A stretch of DNA of 64,000 nt from Actinocorallia sp. API 0066 (GCF_020991275.1 NZ_JAJLQY010000005.1:186001-250000), one strand, 5' to 3'; numbered from the stretch's first letter, positions 35,245 through 44,841 are shown. Notes: generated from the letters alone by a model not told the origin. A program made the numbers and translations.

Positions 35245-36447
35245 TCAGCCTGCGGCGGCGAGCCGGTGCGCGTCCAGGGCGAGCGCGAGTTCGAGCGCCT
35301 CGCGGGGCCGGTCGGGTGAGCGCCCGGTGAGGGCCTCGATCCTCCGAAGCCGGTTGAAGACGGTGTTGCGGTGGCAGTACAGGGCCGCCGCCGTCCTGAC
35401 GATGGAGCCGCCGCAGTCGAGTAGGCACGCGAGCGTGCCGAGGAGGGTGTCGCGCTCTGCCTCGTCCAAGGCGAGCAGGGGGCCTAGCACCGTCGTGACG
35501 AGCCGTTCGGCCAGGTCGGGCTGGCTGACGGCCAAGGCTGCGGGCAGCCTGTCGTCGAGGCTGACGACCTCCGTGCCCGCGCAGGTGCGCAGTGCCGTCA
35601 TCGCCAGCCTGCGCCCCTCCGACAGGCCGAGGAGGCCGTCGATGAGGGGGCTGACGCCGGCGGGTCCCGGCAGCGCGGCGCGTAGGGCGGTGAGGGCCGT
35701 GGCGGCGTCCGTGCCGTCGAGGCAGACCACTAGGAAGACGCCGTCAGTACGGGCCCTTCGCAGCATCCGTAGGCCGTCGGACGGAAGGGGCGACACGGCC
35801 TCGGGACGGCAGGCGACGACGAGGTAGCCGCCGAAGCGCGGCACGTCGAAGACGGCGGCCGTCTCCCGGACGACCTCGGTATCGGCCCGGCCCTCAAGCA
35901 GCGCGTCCAGGAGGGCGCCCGCCCTTTCGGCGCCGCGCTTGCGCAGTTCCGCTTCCCGTCGCCGGTAGGACGCGGCCGCTGCCGTCGCCTGCCTGTCGAC
36001 GGCGATCCAGATCCGTCCGGCCGCGTGCAGCAGGGCCGCCTCCTTGCCCGGATGCCGTTCGGTGATGATGGCGGCCATGGTGTCCCAGGTGATCTGGGTG
36101 GCCAGGCGGTAGGCGCGCAGCAGCGAGTCGAGCGGGACGCCCTGTTCGGCGCGGCGGGCGGCGGTGGCGGCCGCGACGACGGCGTCCCTGCGCTCGGGCG
36201 GCGGCAGGCACATGGCCGCGAATCCGGCCTTGAAGCCGCGTTCCAGGTCGCGCCGCAGCTCGGTCTCGGGGACCAGGCGGTAGGCGTCCTCGCTGGCTCT
36301 CAGCCGCGCCGCGAGGCGGGCGGCGATGTCGGGCACCTGCTCCAGCAGCCGTTCCGCGACACTGCGGATGAGGACGTAGTCCTCGCTCTCCGTCCGTGCC
36401 GAGTCCTGCACGGCACCACCCCCGGCTTGCTGAGCGGTCACAAACAT
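35245..36447 (-). CDS. PucR-family transcriptional regulator
   Basis: 400 residues from ATG 36447. The N-terminal half is a helical sensory region (YVLIRSVAERLLEQVPDIAA, ITERHPGKEAALLHAAGRIW); the middle is a divergent GGDEF-like region; the C-terminus is the PucR HTH (VRTAAALYCHRNTVFNRLRR then IEALTGRSPDRPREALELAL). PucR proteins control purine, amino-acid or related catabolic genes. It is divergent from the livFGHMK operon with a perfect palindrome between, so it likely controls that transporter and itself. Confidence 0.85.
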   Translation of the reverse strand: MFVTAQQAGGGAVQDSARTESEDYVLIRSVAERLLEQVPDIAARLAARLRASEDAYRLVPETELRRDLERGFKAGFAAMCLPPPERRDAVVAAATAARRAEQGVPLDSLLRAYRLATQITWDTMAAIITERHPGKEAALLHAAGRIWIAVDRQATAAAASYRRREAELRKRGAERAGALLDALLEGRADTEVVRETAAVFDVPRFGGYLVVACRPEAVSPLPSDGLRMLRRARTDGVFLVVCLDGTDAATALTALRAALPGPAGVSPLIDGLLGLSEGRRLAMTALRTCAGTEVVSLDDRLPAALAVSQPDLAERLVTTVLGPLLALDEAERDTLLGTLACLLDCGGSIVRTAAALYCHRNTVFNRLRRIEALTGRSPDRPREALELALALDAHRLAAAG

Positions 36448-36468
36448 CAAACGGACGTTATCAAATAA

Positions 36469-36484
36469 GTGTGCGTTTGCACAC
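36469..36484. promoter_or_regulatory. Palindromic operator between PucR gene and liv operon
   Basis: GTGTGC-GTTT-GCACAC: perfect 6-bp arms around a 4-base spacer, 22 bases upstream of the PucR start and ~119 bases before livF. It sits where a regulator of both divergent transcripts would bind. Confidence 0.6.
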
Positions 36485-36602
36485 GTGTCACCCACCCTGC
36501 TCCCCCGGCGGCTTGTGCACCTGTCTTCACTTGCGCGCGCGCTATGGACGGCCGCCTACCGGTCCGGCTTGTGTGAGCCGTCACACACCCCTGGGAGCAC
36601 CA

Positions 36603-37421
36603 TTGGACGCAGCAGCCAAACCGCCGCCCGACCCCGCCGGGCTGCGGGTACACGACCTGGAGGTCGCTTACGGCAGGGTCAGCGCCCTGCGCGGGGTGAC
36701 GCTGGAGGCGCCGCGGGGCGCGGTCGTGGCCGTGCTCGGCGCCAACGGCGCGGGCAAGAGCACTCTCCTACGCGCGATCTCCGGGACGCTCCGCCACCAC
36801 GGAGGCTCCATCACCGGAGGGGACATCGCTTACGCGGGCGCTCGGTTGTCCGGCCTCGACGCGGCGGAGGTCGTCGCCCGGGGCGTCACCCAGTCCCCCG
36901 AGGGCCGCCGGATCTTCGCGCGGATGACCGTCGCGGAGAACCTGCGCGCCGGCGCGCTCGGAGGCGCGGGGCGCAAGGCGGCCGCAGAGGCACGGGAGCG
37001 GGTACTCGACCTCTTCCCTGTGCTGGCCGAACGGGCGGCGCAGCGGGCCGGGCTGCTTTCGGGCGGCGAACAGCAGATGCTCGCCATCGGCCGCGCCCTT
37101 ATGGCGAGGCCGTCATTGCTGCTGTTGGACGAGCCCACCCTGGGGCTCGCGCCTCTGATGCAGCAGAAGATCGCCGAGACGGTCACCGAGATCAACGCGC
37201 AGGGCACCACGGTGCTTCTGGTCGAACAGAACGCCGCCACCGCGCTCGCCCTCGCGTCACACGCCTACGTGCTCGAAGTGGGCGAGGTGGCGATGAGCGG
37301 GCCCGCCGCCGAGCTGGCCTCCAGCGACGAGGTGCGCCGCCGCTACCTGGGCGAGGGCGGCCCAGACGACGACGAGGACGACGCCGCGCCACGGCCCGTC
37401 CTGACGAGGTGGGCCGGATGA
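36603..37421 (+). CDS. livF: Branched-chain amino acid-type ABC transporter ATPase
   Basis: 272 residues. LivF hydrolyses ATP to drive import. Walker A GANGAGKST at ~46-54, the ABC signature LLSGGEQQMLAIGRAL, and LLLLDEPTLGLAP (Walker B). The TTG at 36603 has GGGAG eight bases upstream and starts just before the conserved region. It is the first gene of a five-gene operon with ATGA overlaps; the unusual order places both ATPases before the permeases and the binding protein last. The C-terminal ~20 residues are an acidic extension. Confidence 0.88.
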   Translation: MDAAAKPPPDPAGLRVHDLEVAYGRVSALRGVTLEAPRGAVVAVLGANGAGKSTLLRAISGTLRHHGGSITGGDIAYAGARLSGLDAAEVVARGVTQSPEGRRIFARMTVAENLRAGALGGAGRKAAAEARERVLDLFPVLAERAAQRAGLLSGGEQQMLAIGRALMARPSLLLLDEPTLGLAPLMQQKIAETVTEINAQGTTVLLVEQNAATALALASHAYVLEVGEVAMSGPAAELASSDEVRRRYLGEGGPDDDEDDAAPRPVLTRWAG

Positions 37422-38221
37422 CCCCGCCTCCCGTCCCCAGCCTCCTGGTCCGCGACGTCACCGTGCGCTTCGCCGGGCTGCTCGCGCTCGACGCGGTGAG
37501 CTTCACCGTCGAGCCGGGCACGATCCACGCGGTCATCGGGCCGAACGGCGCAGGCAAGTCCACCTGCTTCAACGTCCTCTCCGGCGTCTACCGGGCGGCG
37601 TCGGGCAGCGTCCGCTTCGGCGACGCGGAGCTGACCCGGCTGCCTACGCACCGGATAGCGGCGCTCGGGGTCGCGCGCACGTTCCAGAACATCGCGCTCT
37701 CCCGGCACCTGCCTGTGGCGGCCAACCTCATGCTGGGCCGCCACCGGCTCACCCGCGCGGGCTTCGTGTCGGCCGGGCTGCGGCTGCCCCGTGCGCGCGC
37801 CGAACGCGCCGCGCACGCGGCGCGGGTGGCCGAGATAGCCGCGTTCACCGGTATCGCGGGCTGGCTGCACACGCCGGTCGGGCTGCTGCCTTACGGCGTG
37901 CAGAAGCGCGTCGAGCTGGCACGCGCCCTGTGCATGGAGCCCCGGCTGCTGCTCCTGGACGAACCGGTGGCCGGGATGAACGGGGGCGAACGGCGCGAGA
38001 TGGCCCGGCTCATCTCCGCGATCCGGGAGGACCTGGGCATCTCACTCCTTCTCGTCGAACACGACATGGGCATGGTCATGCGGCTCGCCGACGCCGTCAC
38101 CGTCCTGGACTTCGGCAGGCGCATCGCCGACGGCGCGCCGGACGACGTGCGGCGCGACCCCGCCGTCATCCGCGCCTATCTGGGCGCCGAAGAACCGCTT
38201 CGGAAGGAGGAGACGGCGTGA
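37418..38221 (+). CDS. livG: Branched-chain amino acid-type ABC transporter ATPase
   Basis: 267 residues from ATG 37418, overlapping livF by 4 bases (ATGA). Walker A GPNGAGKST at ~41-49, ARTFQNIALSRHLPVAANLM (typical of LivG), the signature LPYGVQKRVELARALCMEP and LLLLDEPVAGMN. Second ATPase of the Liv importer, pairing with LivF. Confidence 0.9.
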   Translation: MTPPPVPSLLVRDVTVRFAGLLALDAVSFTVEPGTIHAVIGPNGAGKSTCFNVLSGVYRAASGSVRFGDAELTRLPTHRIAALGVARTFQNIALSRHLPVAANLMLGRHRLTRAGFVSAGLRLPRARAERAAHAARVAEIAAFTGIAGWLHTPVGLLPYGVQKRVELARALCMEPRLLLLDEPVAGMNGGERREMARLISAIREDLGISLLLVEHDMGMVMRLADAVTVLDFGRRIADGAPDDVRRDPAVIRAYLGAEEPLRKEETA

Positions 38222-39108
38222 CGCACTTCGCCGAACTGCTGCTGAACGGCGTCTCGATGGGCGCCGTGTACGCGCTCATCGCGCTGGGCTTCGTCATCAT
38301 CTTCAAGGCGAGCGAGGTGGTGAACTTCGCACACGCCTCGCTGCTTCTCGTCGGCGGCTTCCTCGTCGCCGAACTGCACGGAAGGATCGGCTTCCTGCCC
38401 GCGCTGCTGGCCGGGGCCGCAGGGGCGGCGCTCGCCGGGGCATTCGTGGAGTTCGCGGTGATCCGCCGGTCCCGTGCCGCCGACCACAGCGTGCTGGCCA
38501 TCGTGACGATCGGCGTCGACATCATCCTGGCGACCGAGCTGACCCGCAGGATCGGCACCCGCGTCATGGCGATGGGCGACCCCTGGGGAGACGCGGTGCT
38601 CCACCTCGGCCCGGTGTCGATCGCCGAGACCCGGGTCGTCGCGCTGATCGTCGCGGGCGCGCTCATCGGAACGTTCCTGCTCGCGTTCAAGCACACCGGC
38701 TGGGGCGTGGCCATGCGCGCGGCCGCTGAGGACCACGAGACGGCCGCGCTGATGGGCGTCCGGCTCGGGCGGGTCTCGCTGAGCGCCTGGGCCGTGGCGG
38801 GCGCTCTGGCGGCCGTGGCGGCCCTGTTCCTGACGGTGTTCCCCACCCCCGGACTCGACCGCACGACCGGCCTGGTCGCGCTCAAGGCGTTCCCCGCGGC
38901 CATCCTCGGCGGCCTCGACTCGACGACCGGCGCGCTCGTGGGCGGGCTCATCATCGGCGTCACCGAGGCGCTGATGAGCGGCTACCAGGGCGAGTTCGCG
39001 TTCCTGGGCCGGGGCATCGGCGACGTCGCGCCCTTCCTCGTGATGATCATCGTGCTGCTGTTCAGGCCCGCAGGGCTGTTCGGGACGAGGGAGCTGACCC
39101 GTGTCTGA
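38218..39108 (+). CDS. livH: Branched-chain amino acid-type ABC transporter permease
   Basis: 296 residues, eight or so membrane helices; GTG 38218 overlaps the livG stop by 4 bases. The N-terminal motif LLNGVSMGAVYALIALGFVI and KASEVVNFAHASLLLVGGFL match LivH, and MRAAAEDHETAALMGVRLGR is the EAA-like loop that contacts the ATPases. It forms the membrane channel together with LivM. Confidence 0.9.
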   Translation: MTHFAELLLNGVSMGAVYALIALGFVIIFKASEVVNFAHASLLLVGGFLVAELHGRIGFLPALLAGAAGAALAGAFVEFAVIRRSRAADHSVLAIVTIGVDIILATELTRRIGTRVMAMGDPWGDAVLHLGPVSIAETRVVALIVAGALIGTFLLAFKHTGWGVAMRAAAEDHETAALMGVRLGRVSLSAWAVAGALAAVAALFLTVFPTPGLDRTTGLVALKAFPAAILGGLDSTTGALVGGLIIGVTEALMSGYQGEFAFLGRGIGDVAPFLVMIIVLLFRPAGLFGTRELTRV

Positions 39109-40204
39109 ACCCCGCGCCTCCCGGCTCGCCAGGCCCGCGCTGTGGACGGCCGCCGCGCTGGCCGTCGTCGTCGTCCCGTTCTACCTTGAGGCGTTCTGGC
39201 TGATGGCCGGGCTGTTCGCGATGTCAGCCGCCGTCGGCGCCATCGGCCTCAACCTCCTGACGGGCGCGACGGGCCAGCTGTCCATGGGCCACGCGTTCTT
39301 CCTCGCCGTAGGTGCCTACACGTACGTCCTGCTCGCCTCCGAGCCCGGAAGCCATCTCCTCGGCTTCGGTCTGCCCACGCCGCTCGCGGCGGTCCTCGCC
39401 GTCGCGGCGGCGGGCGCGGCGGGCGGGCTGTTCAGCCCCATCGCGGGACGGCTCAAGGGCGCCTACCTCGGCATCGCCACCTTCGCGCTGATCTTCCTCG
39501 GCCAGCACGTGCTGTTCAACGCCGAACCCGTCACCGGCGGATACAACGGCAGGGCCGTACCTCCGTTCTCCCTGTTCGGCTTCTCTTTCGCCGACACCCC
39601 TGAGCTGGTCGTCCTGGGCGTGCCCTTCGGCTCGCTGGAGCGGCTCTGGTATCTGGCCGTCGTGGTGCTGCTCGCCTCCGGCTGGTTCGCCAAGGGCGTC
39701 CTGGCGGGACGTCCCGGCCTCGCCATGAACACCATCCGCGACCACGAGACGGCCGCGGGCGTCATGGGGGTGCCCGTCGCCAAATACCGCGCCGGGGTGT
39801 TCGTGCTTTCGTCGATGTACGCGGGGCTCGCAGGGGTGATGCTCGCCCTCGCCTTCCAGCGGACCGTCCCCGAGTACTTCGGCATCATGCTCGCCCTCGA
39901 CTACCTGGCCATGATCGTCATCGGCGGGCTCGGATCCGTCGGCGGCGCTGTCGTAGGCGCCGCTCTGGTCACGCTGCTACCGCAGGTGCTCACCCGGTAC
40001 AGCGACGCGCTGCCGCTCGTCGCCCAGCCCGGCACCGGCGGCTTCTCCCCGGCGGAGGCGGCGCGGATCCTCTACGGCTCCGTCGTCGTCGCCGTCGTGC
40101 TGTTCCTGCCCGCGGGGCTGCTGGGGCTCGCCCAGCGCGTCCGACGGCGCCTCGCGGGCGCTTTCCCCCATCACCCCTCCACCCCCTCAGGGAGCTCCTC
40201 TTGA
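39101..40204 (+). CDS. livM: Branched-chain amino acid-type ABC transporter permease
   Basis: 367 residues with about ten membrane segments; GTG 39101 overlaps livH by 8 bases. LNLLTGATGQLSMGHAFFLA and MNTIRDHETAAGVMGVPVAK (ATPase-contact loop) match LivM, followed by LDYLAMIVIGGLGSVGGAVV. Second permease of the importer. Confidence 0.9.
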   Translation: MSEPRASRLARPALWTAAALAVVVVPFYLEAFWLMAGLFAMSAAVGAIGLNLLTGATGQLSMGHAFFLAVGAYTYVLLASEPGSHLLGFGLPTPLAAVLAVAAAGAAGGLFSPIAGRLKGAYLGIATFALIFLGQHVLFNAEPVTGGYNGRAVPPFSLFGFSFADTPELVVLGVPFGSLERLWYLAVVVLLASGWFAKGVLAGRPGLAMNTIRDHETAAGVMGVPVAKYRAGVFVLSSMYAGLAGVMLALAFQRTVPEYFGIMLALDYLAMIVIGGLGSVGGAVVGAALVTLLPQVLTRYSDALPLVAQPGTGGFSPAEAARILYGSVVVAVVLFLPAGLLGLAQRVRRRLAGAFPHHPSTPSGSSS

Positions 40205-41472
40205 GCAGGTTCCGTCTCCGCAAGAGCGCCTTCGGCGTGACCCTCGTGACCCTGGTGGCGCTCGCGGCCACCGCGTGCGCCAGCGACAAGGCGGTCGACG
40301 GCAGCGTGGCCATCGGCGCCGACGGCGTCAAGCACGGCCCCGGTGTCACCGACGACAAGATCACCGTAGGGCTGATCACCGACCTCACCGGCCCCTACGC
40401 GCCGCTCGGCAAGAGCATCAGCCAGGCCGGGCAGCTCTACTACGAGAAGGTGAACGCCGCAGGCGGCATCTGCGGCAGGACCATCGAACCGATAGTCCGC
40501 GACATGGGCTACGACGTGCAGAAGACAGTGTCCGCCTACACCGAACTGGAGCCCCGCGTGGCGGCGCTGCCCCAGTTCATCGGCTCCGCCACCGTCGCCG
40601 CCGTCCGCGACCGCCTGGAGGCGGGCGGGCCGCTCACCCTCGCGCTGGCCTGGGCGCCCAGCCTCCTGGGCGCCGACTCGATCCAGATGACGGGCACCAC
40701 CTACGCGGTCGACGTCATCAACGGCGTGGACTTCCTGGTGAAGGAACGCGGCCTCAAGGCGGGCGACAAGATCGGCCACGTGTACGTCGAGGGCGACTAC
40801 GGCGACGACTCCCTGGCGGGCTCCAAGTACGCGGCGGGCAAGCTCGGCATGAGCGTCGTCGAGCAGAAGGTCAAGGCGACCGACGCGGACATGAGCTCGC
40901 AGGTGTCCGCGATGGAGCAGGCGGGCGTCAAGGCCGTCATCCTGTCCACCGCGCCGAGGCAGACGGCGTCGTTCGCGGGCGTCGCGGGGGCCACCGGGCT
41001 GAAGGTGCCGCTGCTCGGCAGCAACTCGGCGTTCGCGCCGCAACTCCTCGCCACCCCTGCGGGCCCCGCCCTCCTCGGCGACTTCCACATCATGCAGGCG
41101 TCCAGCCCGCTCAGCGCCGACCTCCCGGTGATGAAGGAGATCATCGACGGCTACAAGGCCAAGTTCCCCCAGGACGGCCTCGACAACGGCGTCATGGCGG
41201 GCTACACAGGCGCGGTGGTCGTGGGCGACGCGCTGAAGAAGGCGTGTGAGAACAAGGACCTCAGCCGGGCCGGCATCATCGCCGCGCACCGCTCGCAGAG
41301 CGCCTGGGACGGCGGGTTCGGCTCCACCATGGACTTCACCGACCCCAAGCAGCCGCCCACCCGTGAGACGTACATCCTCAAGGCCGACAAGGAGGCCGTC
41401 GGCGGCCTGAAGGTCGTCAAGGAGGCCGCGGTGTCCGAGCTCGCCGCGTCCTACGAGATCAAGGTCGGCTGA
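40201..41472 (+). CDS. livK: Branched-chain amino acid-type substrate-binding lipoprotein
   Basis: 423 residues; TTG 40201 overlaps the livM stop by 4 bases. Signal peptide with lipobox LAATAC (Cys ~22), so a lipoprotein on the outer face of the membrane. Type I periplasmic-binding fold: [40 protein letters not shown] and an [19 protein letters not shown] segment. It delivers the ligand to LivHM. The exact substrate (branched-chain amino acid, urea, or a catabolic substrate related to the PucR regulon) cannot be told. Confidence 0.87.
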   Translation: MSRFRLRKSAFGVTLVTLVALAATACASDKAVDGSVAIGADGVKHGPGVTDDKITVGLITDLTGPYAPLGKSISQAGQLYYEKVNAAGGICGRTIEPIVRDMGYDVQKTVSAYTELEPRVAALPQFIGSATVAAVRDRLEAGGPLTLALAWAPSLLGADSIQMTGTTYAVDVINGVDFLVKERGLKAGDKIGHVYVEGDYGDDSLAGSKYAAGKLGMSVVEQKVKATDADMSSQVSAMEQAGVKAVILSTAPRQTASFAGVAGATGLKVPLLGSNSAFAPQLLATPAGPALLGDFHIMQASSPLSADLPVMKEIIDGYKAKFPQDGLDNGVMAGYTGAVVVGDALKKACENKDLSRAGIIAAHRSQSAWDGGFGSTMDFTDPKQPPTRETYILKADKEAVGGLKVVKEAAVSELAASYEIKVG

Positions 41473-41481
41473 CCCCGTGCG

Positions 41482-41510
41482 GGCCGGTCTCCCTCGGGGG
41501 GAGGCCGGCC
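41482..41510 (+). terminator. Hairpin after the liv operon
   Basis: A 12-bp stem (GGCCGGTCTCCC with GGGAGGCCGGCC, one G-U pair) around a 5-base loop, 9 bases after livK. It separates the operon from dapD, whose start is 42 bases further. Confidence 0.75.
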
Positions 41511-41551
41511 TTCGCGCTGCGCGCGCGCTTGCATTCACTACCCTGAGGGCC

Positions 41552-42514
41552 GTGAGCTCTGTAACTTCTTCCGGCGCGCAGGCCGACGGCCTCGCCACCA
41601 TCGCCGATGACGGCACCGTCCTGGACACCTGGTTCCCGTCCCCCGCCCTTGCCGACGCCCCCGGTGACGCCGGGACGGTCGTCCTTGAAGACGCGGAGGC
41701 GGGCGACCTGGCGGCCGCCGTAAGGGCGGACGCGCGGCGCGGCGTGAAGGTCGTCGCCGTGCGCACCACCATCGCCTCGCTCGCGGACGCCCCGAAGGAC
41801 GCGCACGACGTCTATCTGCGGCTCCACCTCCTGAGCGCCCGGCTGGTCCGGCCGCACACCCTCAGCCTCGACGGCGTCTTCGGGCTGCTCGCGAACGTCG
41901 CGTGGACGTCGGCGGGCCCGGTGCTGCCCGAGCGCGTCGAAGCGGCGCGGCTGGCTGTGCGGGCCGAAGGCGGATACCTCGCCGTCTACGGCATCGACAA
42001 GTTCCCCCGGATGACGGACTACGTCGCGCCGTCGGGCGTGCGGATCGCCGACGCCGACCGGGTGCGGCTCGGCGCGCACCTCGCCACCGGCACGACCGTC
42101 ATGCACGAGGGCTTCATCAACTTCAACGCGGGCACGCTGGGCGCCTCGATGGTCGAGGGCCGGATCAGCGCCGGCGTCGTCGTCGGGGACGGCAGCGACA
42201 TCGGCGGCGGCGCGTCGATCATGGGCACCCTGTCGGGCGGCGGCAAGCAGGTCGTCTCGCTCGGCGAGCGCTGCCTGCTGGGCGCCAACTCCGGCATCGG
42301 CATCTCGCTGGGCGACGACACCGTCGTCGAGGCGGGCCTGTACGTCACGGCCGGGACCCGGGTGACGCTGCCCGACGGAAAGATCATCAAGGCGCTCGAC
42401 CTCTCCGGCGCCAGCGGGCTCCTGTTCCGCCGTAATTCGCAGTCTGGGGCCGTCGAGGTCATCCCGCGGTCCGGGACCTGGGGCGGGCTCAACGAGGCGC
42501 TGCACGCCAACTGA
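41552..42514 (+). CDS. dapD: Tetrahydrodipicolinate N-succinyltransferase
   Basis: 320 residues from GTG 41552. DapD succinylates tetrahydrodipicolinate in the succinylase route to lysine and peptidoglycan meso-diaminopimelate. The C-terminal half is a left-handed beta-helix of hexapeptide repeats ([56 protein letters not shown]). [20 protein letters not shown] and an end at ALHAN match actinobacterial DapD. It lies tail-to-tail with the M20 dipeptidase gene. Confidence 0.92.
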   Translation: MSSVTSSGAQADGLATIADDGTVLDTWFPSPALADAPGDAGTVVLEDAEAGDLAAAVRADARRGVKVVAVRTTIASLADAPKDAHDVYLRLHLLSARLVRPHTLSLDGVFGLLANVAWTSAGPVLPERVEAARLAVRAEGGYLAVYGIDKFPRMTDYVAPSGVRIADADRVRLGAHLATGTTVMHEGFINFNAGTLGASMVEGRISAGVVVGDGSDIGGGASIMGTLSGGGKQVVSLGERCLLGANSGIGISLGDDTVVEAGLYVTAGTRVTLPDGKIIKALDLSGASGLLFRRNSQSGAVEVIPRSGTWGGLNEALHAN

Positions 42515-42521
42515 GGCCCGC

Positions 42522-43835
42522 TCAGCCGTAGTCGCGCAGGAACAGCGCCTCCGCGACGGCGAGATGCCTGATCTCCGACGGGTCGACGCTCTCGTCGGGG
42601 GCGTGGATGCGCGACGCCGGTTCCGCGACCCCGAGGAGCATGATCTCCGCCTTCGGGAACGCGCGGTGCAAGGCGGGACACAACGGGATCGACCCGCCTT
42701 CGCCGCGCGTGACGACCTTCTTGCCATACGCCTCGCACAGGGCCGCCGTCATGGTCGTGTAGGCGGGGCCTCCGGTACGGGCCAGGAAGGGACTCCCGAT
42801 CCCTTCCGGCTCTATCTCCACCTTCGCGTGGAACGGCGCGACCGCCTGCAGGTGTGCCATCAGCGCGTCACAGGCGGCGCCCGGGTCTATCCCCGGCGGG
42901 ACGCGCAGGTTGAGGCGGGCGCGCGCGCTCGGCTGGACGGCGGCGGTGCTGCCCACGACGGGCGGGCAGTCGATGCCCAGCACGGTGAGGGCGGGCCGCG
43001 CCCACAGCATGTCCGAGACGGTGCCGGTGCCCGCCACCCCGACGCCGTCCAGGACTCCCGCGTCGCGGCGGAACCTTTCGAGCGGGTAGGGCGCGCCGTG
43101 CCAGCGCTGGTCGGACTTCAGGCCGCGGATCGTGGTGTTGCCCGCGGCGTCGCACAGTGTCCCCAGCATGTGGATGAGCGCGGCGAGCGCGTCAGGCGCG
43201 GCCCCGCCTACCGTCCCGGAGTGCAGCGCGCTCTCCATCGTGGTGACGGTGACGACGACGCCCGCCCGCCCGCGCAGGCTCGTCGTGAACGTCGGGACGC
43301 CCACCGCCGTGTTGCCCGTGTCGGCGACGACGACGGCGTCCGCCTCGAAGAGTTCGGGGTCGTGCCTCAGGAGGCGTTCCAGGCCGCCCGTGCCCTGCTC
43401 CTCGCTGCCTTCGATGACGACCTTCACGCCGACCCTGGGCTCGGCCGCCCTGAGGGCCGTCAGGTGCATCACCACGTTGCCCTTGCAGTCGGCGGCCCCG
43501 CGCCCGTACCAGCGGCCGCCCCGCTCTGTGAGCCGCCAGGGGTCGCTCGTCCAGCCCTCGCCGGGAGGCTGGACGTCGTAGTGGGCGTACAGCAGGACCG
43601 TCGGTGAACCTTCCGGGCCCGGCCGGTGCCCTACGACGGCGTGGCTTCCGTCCGGCGTCTCCCGGAGCTTGCAGGGCACGCCCGCCTCGGTGAAGGCGTC
43701 CGCCGTCCAGCGGGCGGCCTCCAGGCACTCCTCTTCGGGGAACTGCCTTGCGTCGGCCACCGACCGGAACGCGACGAGTTCCCCAAGATCGCGTTTGGCC
43801 CGCCCCATCAGCTCAGCGACCCGCGCTCGCATCAT
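42522..43835 (-). CDS. M20-family dipeptidase/deacylase
   Basis: 437 residues; two adjacent ATGs at 43835 and 43832. Zinc peptidase with the two-metal site: LLYAHYDVQPPGEGW, WYGRGAADCKGNVVMHLTAL and VIEGSEEQGTGGLERLLRHD. A dimerisation insertion (GRAGVVVTVTTMESALHSGT) and RIHAPDESVDPSEIRHLAVA at the end follow. Compared with DapE (about 350 residues) it is longer and fits the M20 dipeptidase type. Its neighbour dapD uses the DapE substrate class, so involvement in that pathway is possible but not shown. Confidence 0.85.
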   Translation of the reverse strand: MMRARVAELMGRAKRDLGELVAFRSVADARQFPEEECLEAARWTADAFTEAGVPCKLRETPDGSHAVVGHRPGPEGSPTVLLYAHYDVQPPGEGWTSDPWRLTERGGRWYGRGAADCKGNVVMHLTALRAAEPRVGVKVVIEGSEEQGTGGLERLLRHDPELFEADAVVVADTGNTAVGVPTFTTSLRGRAGVVVTVTTMESALHSGTVGGAAPDALAALIHMLGTLCDAAGNTTIRGLKSDQRWHGAPYPLERFRRDAGVLDGVGVAGTGTVSDMLWARPALTVLGIDCPPVVGSTAAVQPSARARLNLRVPPGIDPGAACDALMAHLQAVAPFHAKVEIEPEGIGSPFLARTGGPAYTTMTAALCEAYGKKVVTRGEGGSIPLCPALHRAFPKAEIMLLGVAEPASRIHAPDESVDPSEIRHLAVAEALFLRDYG

Positions 43836-43934
43836 TGCCGTACTCCCCCCGCGACGCCGTCGTCCCGCCCGTACCCCTCCCCTGATCCGCCGAATCCCAG
43901 CGCCCGGCCCGGCCGCCACCGTGGAATCTGAGCC

Positions 43935-43979
43935 GTCAACCTTGAGTTGACGATCGGGCGACGTCAACCTATGGTTGAC
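43935..43979. promoter_or_regulatory. Two tandem palindromes at the Clp-N/HTH gene start
   Basis: GTCAACCTTGAGTTGAC at 43935-43951 and GTCAACCTATGGTTGAC at 43963-43979: two 17-bp inverted repeats with centres 28 bp apart. The second has perfect 7-bp arms and ends 3 bases before the preferred ATG at 43983. Such an arrangement fits binding of a repressor, perhaps the encoded HTH protein itself. Confidence 0.7.
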
Positions 43980-43982
43980 GAC

Positions 43983-44690
43983 ATGAGCGAACCTGCGCAG
44001 ATCGAGTACCCCATCCGGCTGGACGACCTCATCGCGGCGATCAAGAAGGTCAACGCGCACGAGCTGGAGCAGCTGAGCAACGCCGTCATCGCCGCCGATC
44101 ACCTCGGCGAACTCGCCGACCACCTCATCGGCCACTTCGTCGACCAGGCGCGCCGCTCCGGCGCGTCCTGGACCGAGATCGGCAAGAGCATGGGCGTAAG
44201 CAAGCAGGCGGCCCAGAAGCGCTTTGTCGTCAAGCCCGGCGACGAGCCGCTCGACATGAGCCAGGGCTTCGAACGCTTCACCCCGCGCGCGAAGAACACC
44301 CTGGCCGCGGCCATGAACGTCGCGCACCGCGCCGGGAACGCCGAGATCCAGCCGCTCCACCTCGCGCTCGGCCTCCTCACCGAGCCGGAGGCGCTCGCCG
44401 CGCGCGCGCTTCAGGAACAGGGCTTCACCCTCGACGCCGTCAAGGAGGCCCTGGAGGCCCGCCTACCTGACGCCGTCCCGGACGCCCCGGCCCTCATCCC
44501 CTACGACGCGGGCGCCAAGAAGGCCCTGGAGCTGACGTTCAGGGAAGCCCTCCGCCTCGGCCACAACTACATCGGGACCGAGCACATCCTCCTCGCCCTC
44601 CTGGAGTCCGAGGAGCCCTCCGGCCCCCTCCACACCCTCGGCGTCACCAAGGAGGCCGCCGAAAGCCACATCGTCGCCTTCCTCGCCTGA
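43983..44690 (+). CDS. Clp N-terminal-domain protein with an HTH region
   Basis: 235 residues from ATG 43983 (an ATG at 43971 lies inside the operator). The first ~85 residues (DHLIGHFVDQARRSGASWTE then IGKSMGVSKQAAQKRF) carry an HTH-like helix pair. The second part is two Clp_N repeats (FTPRAKNTLAAAMNVAHRAG, EIQPLHLALGLLTEP, LGHNYIGTEHILLALLESEE), as in ClpC/ClpB N-domains but without an ATPase. It may sense misfolded proteins and regulate its own gene through the tandem palindromes overlapping the start. Confidence 0.85.
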   Translation: MSEPAQIEYPIRLDDLIAAIKKVNAHELEQLSNAVIAADHLGELADHLIGHFVDQARRSGASWTEIGKSMGVSKQAAQKRFVVKPGDEPLDMSQGFERFTPRAKNTLAAAMNVAHRAGNAEIQPLHLALGLLTEPEALAARALQEQGFTLDAVKEALEARLPDAVPDAPALIPYDAGAKKALELTFREALRLGHNYIGTEHILLALLESEEPSGPLHTLGVTKEAAESHIVAFLA

Positions 44691-44769
44691 CCCCTCCCCC
44701 CGGAGCCCTGTCACCGCCCCCGGTTAATCCGCTGCCACCCACCGAGGCGAGATCGGTATGATGCTCGAC

Positions 44770-44841
44770 GGGTCGCTAGCTCAATGGCAGAGCTCCGGAC
44801 TTTTAATCCGTAGGTTGTGGGTTCGAGTCCCACGCGACCCA
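44770..44841 (+). tRNA. tRNA-Lys (UUU)
   Basis: 72 nt. Acceptor GGGTCGC pairs with GCGACCC, D-arm TAGCTCAATGGCAGAGCT, anticodon loop CTTTTAA giving UUU, T-arm GTGGGTTCGAGTCCCAC, discriminator A at 44841. The CCA is not encoded here (CTT follows), whereas the displaced copy of its 3' end at 49074-49113 is followed by CCA. Confidence 0.92.

Noticed and set aside
35245-35319. Possible extension of the acyl-CoA dehydrogenase into the PucR gene
   Set aside because: The dehydrogenase ends cleanly at its TGA (35234-35236) after GEAITGIAAYRG, normal for the family.
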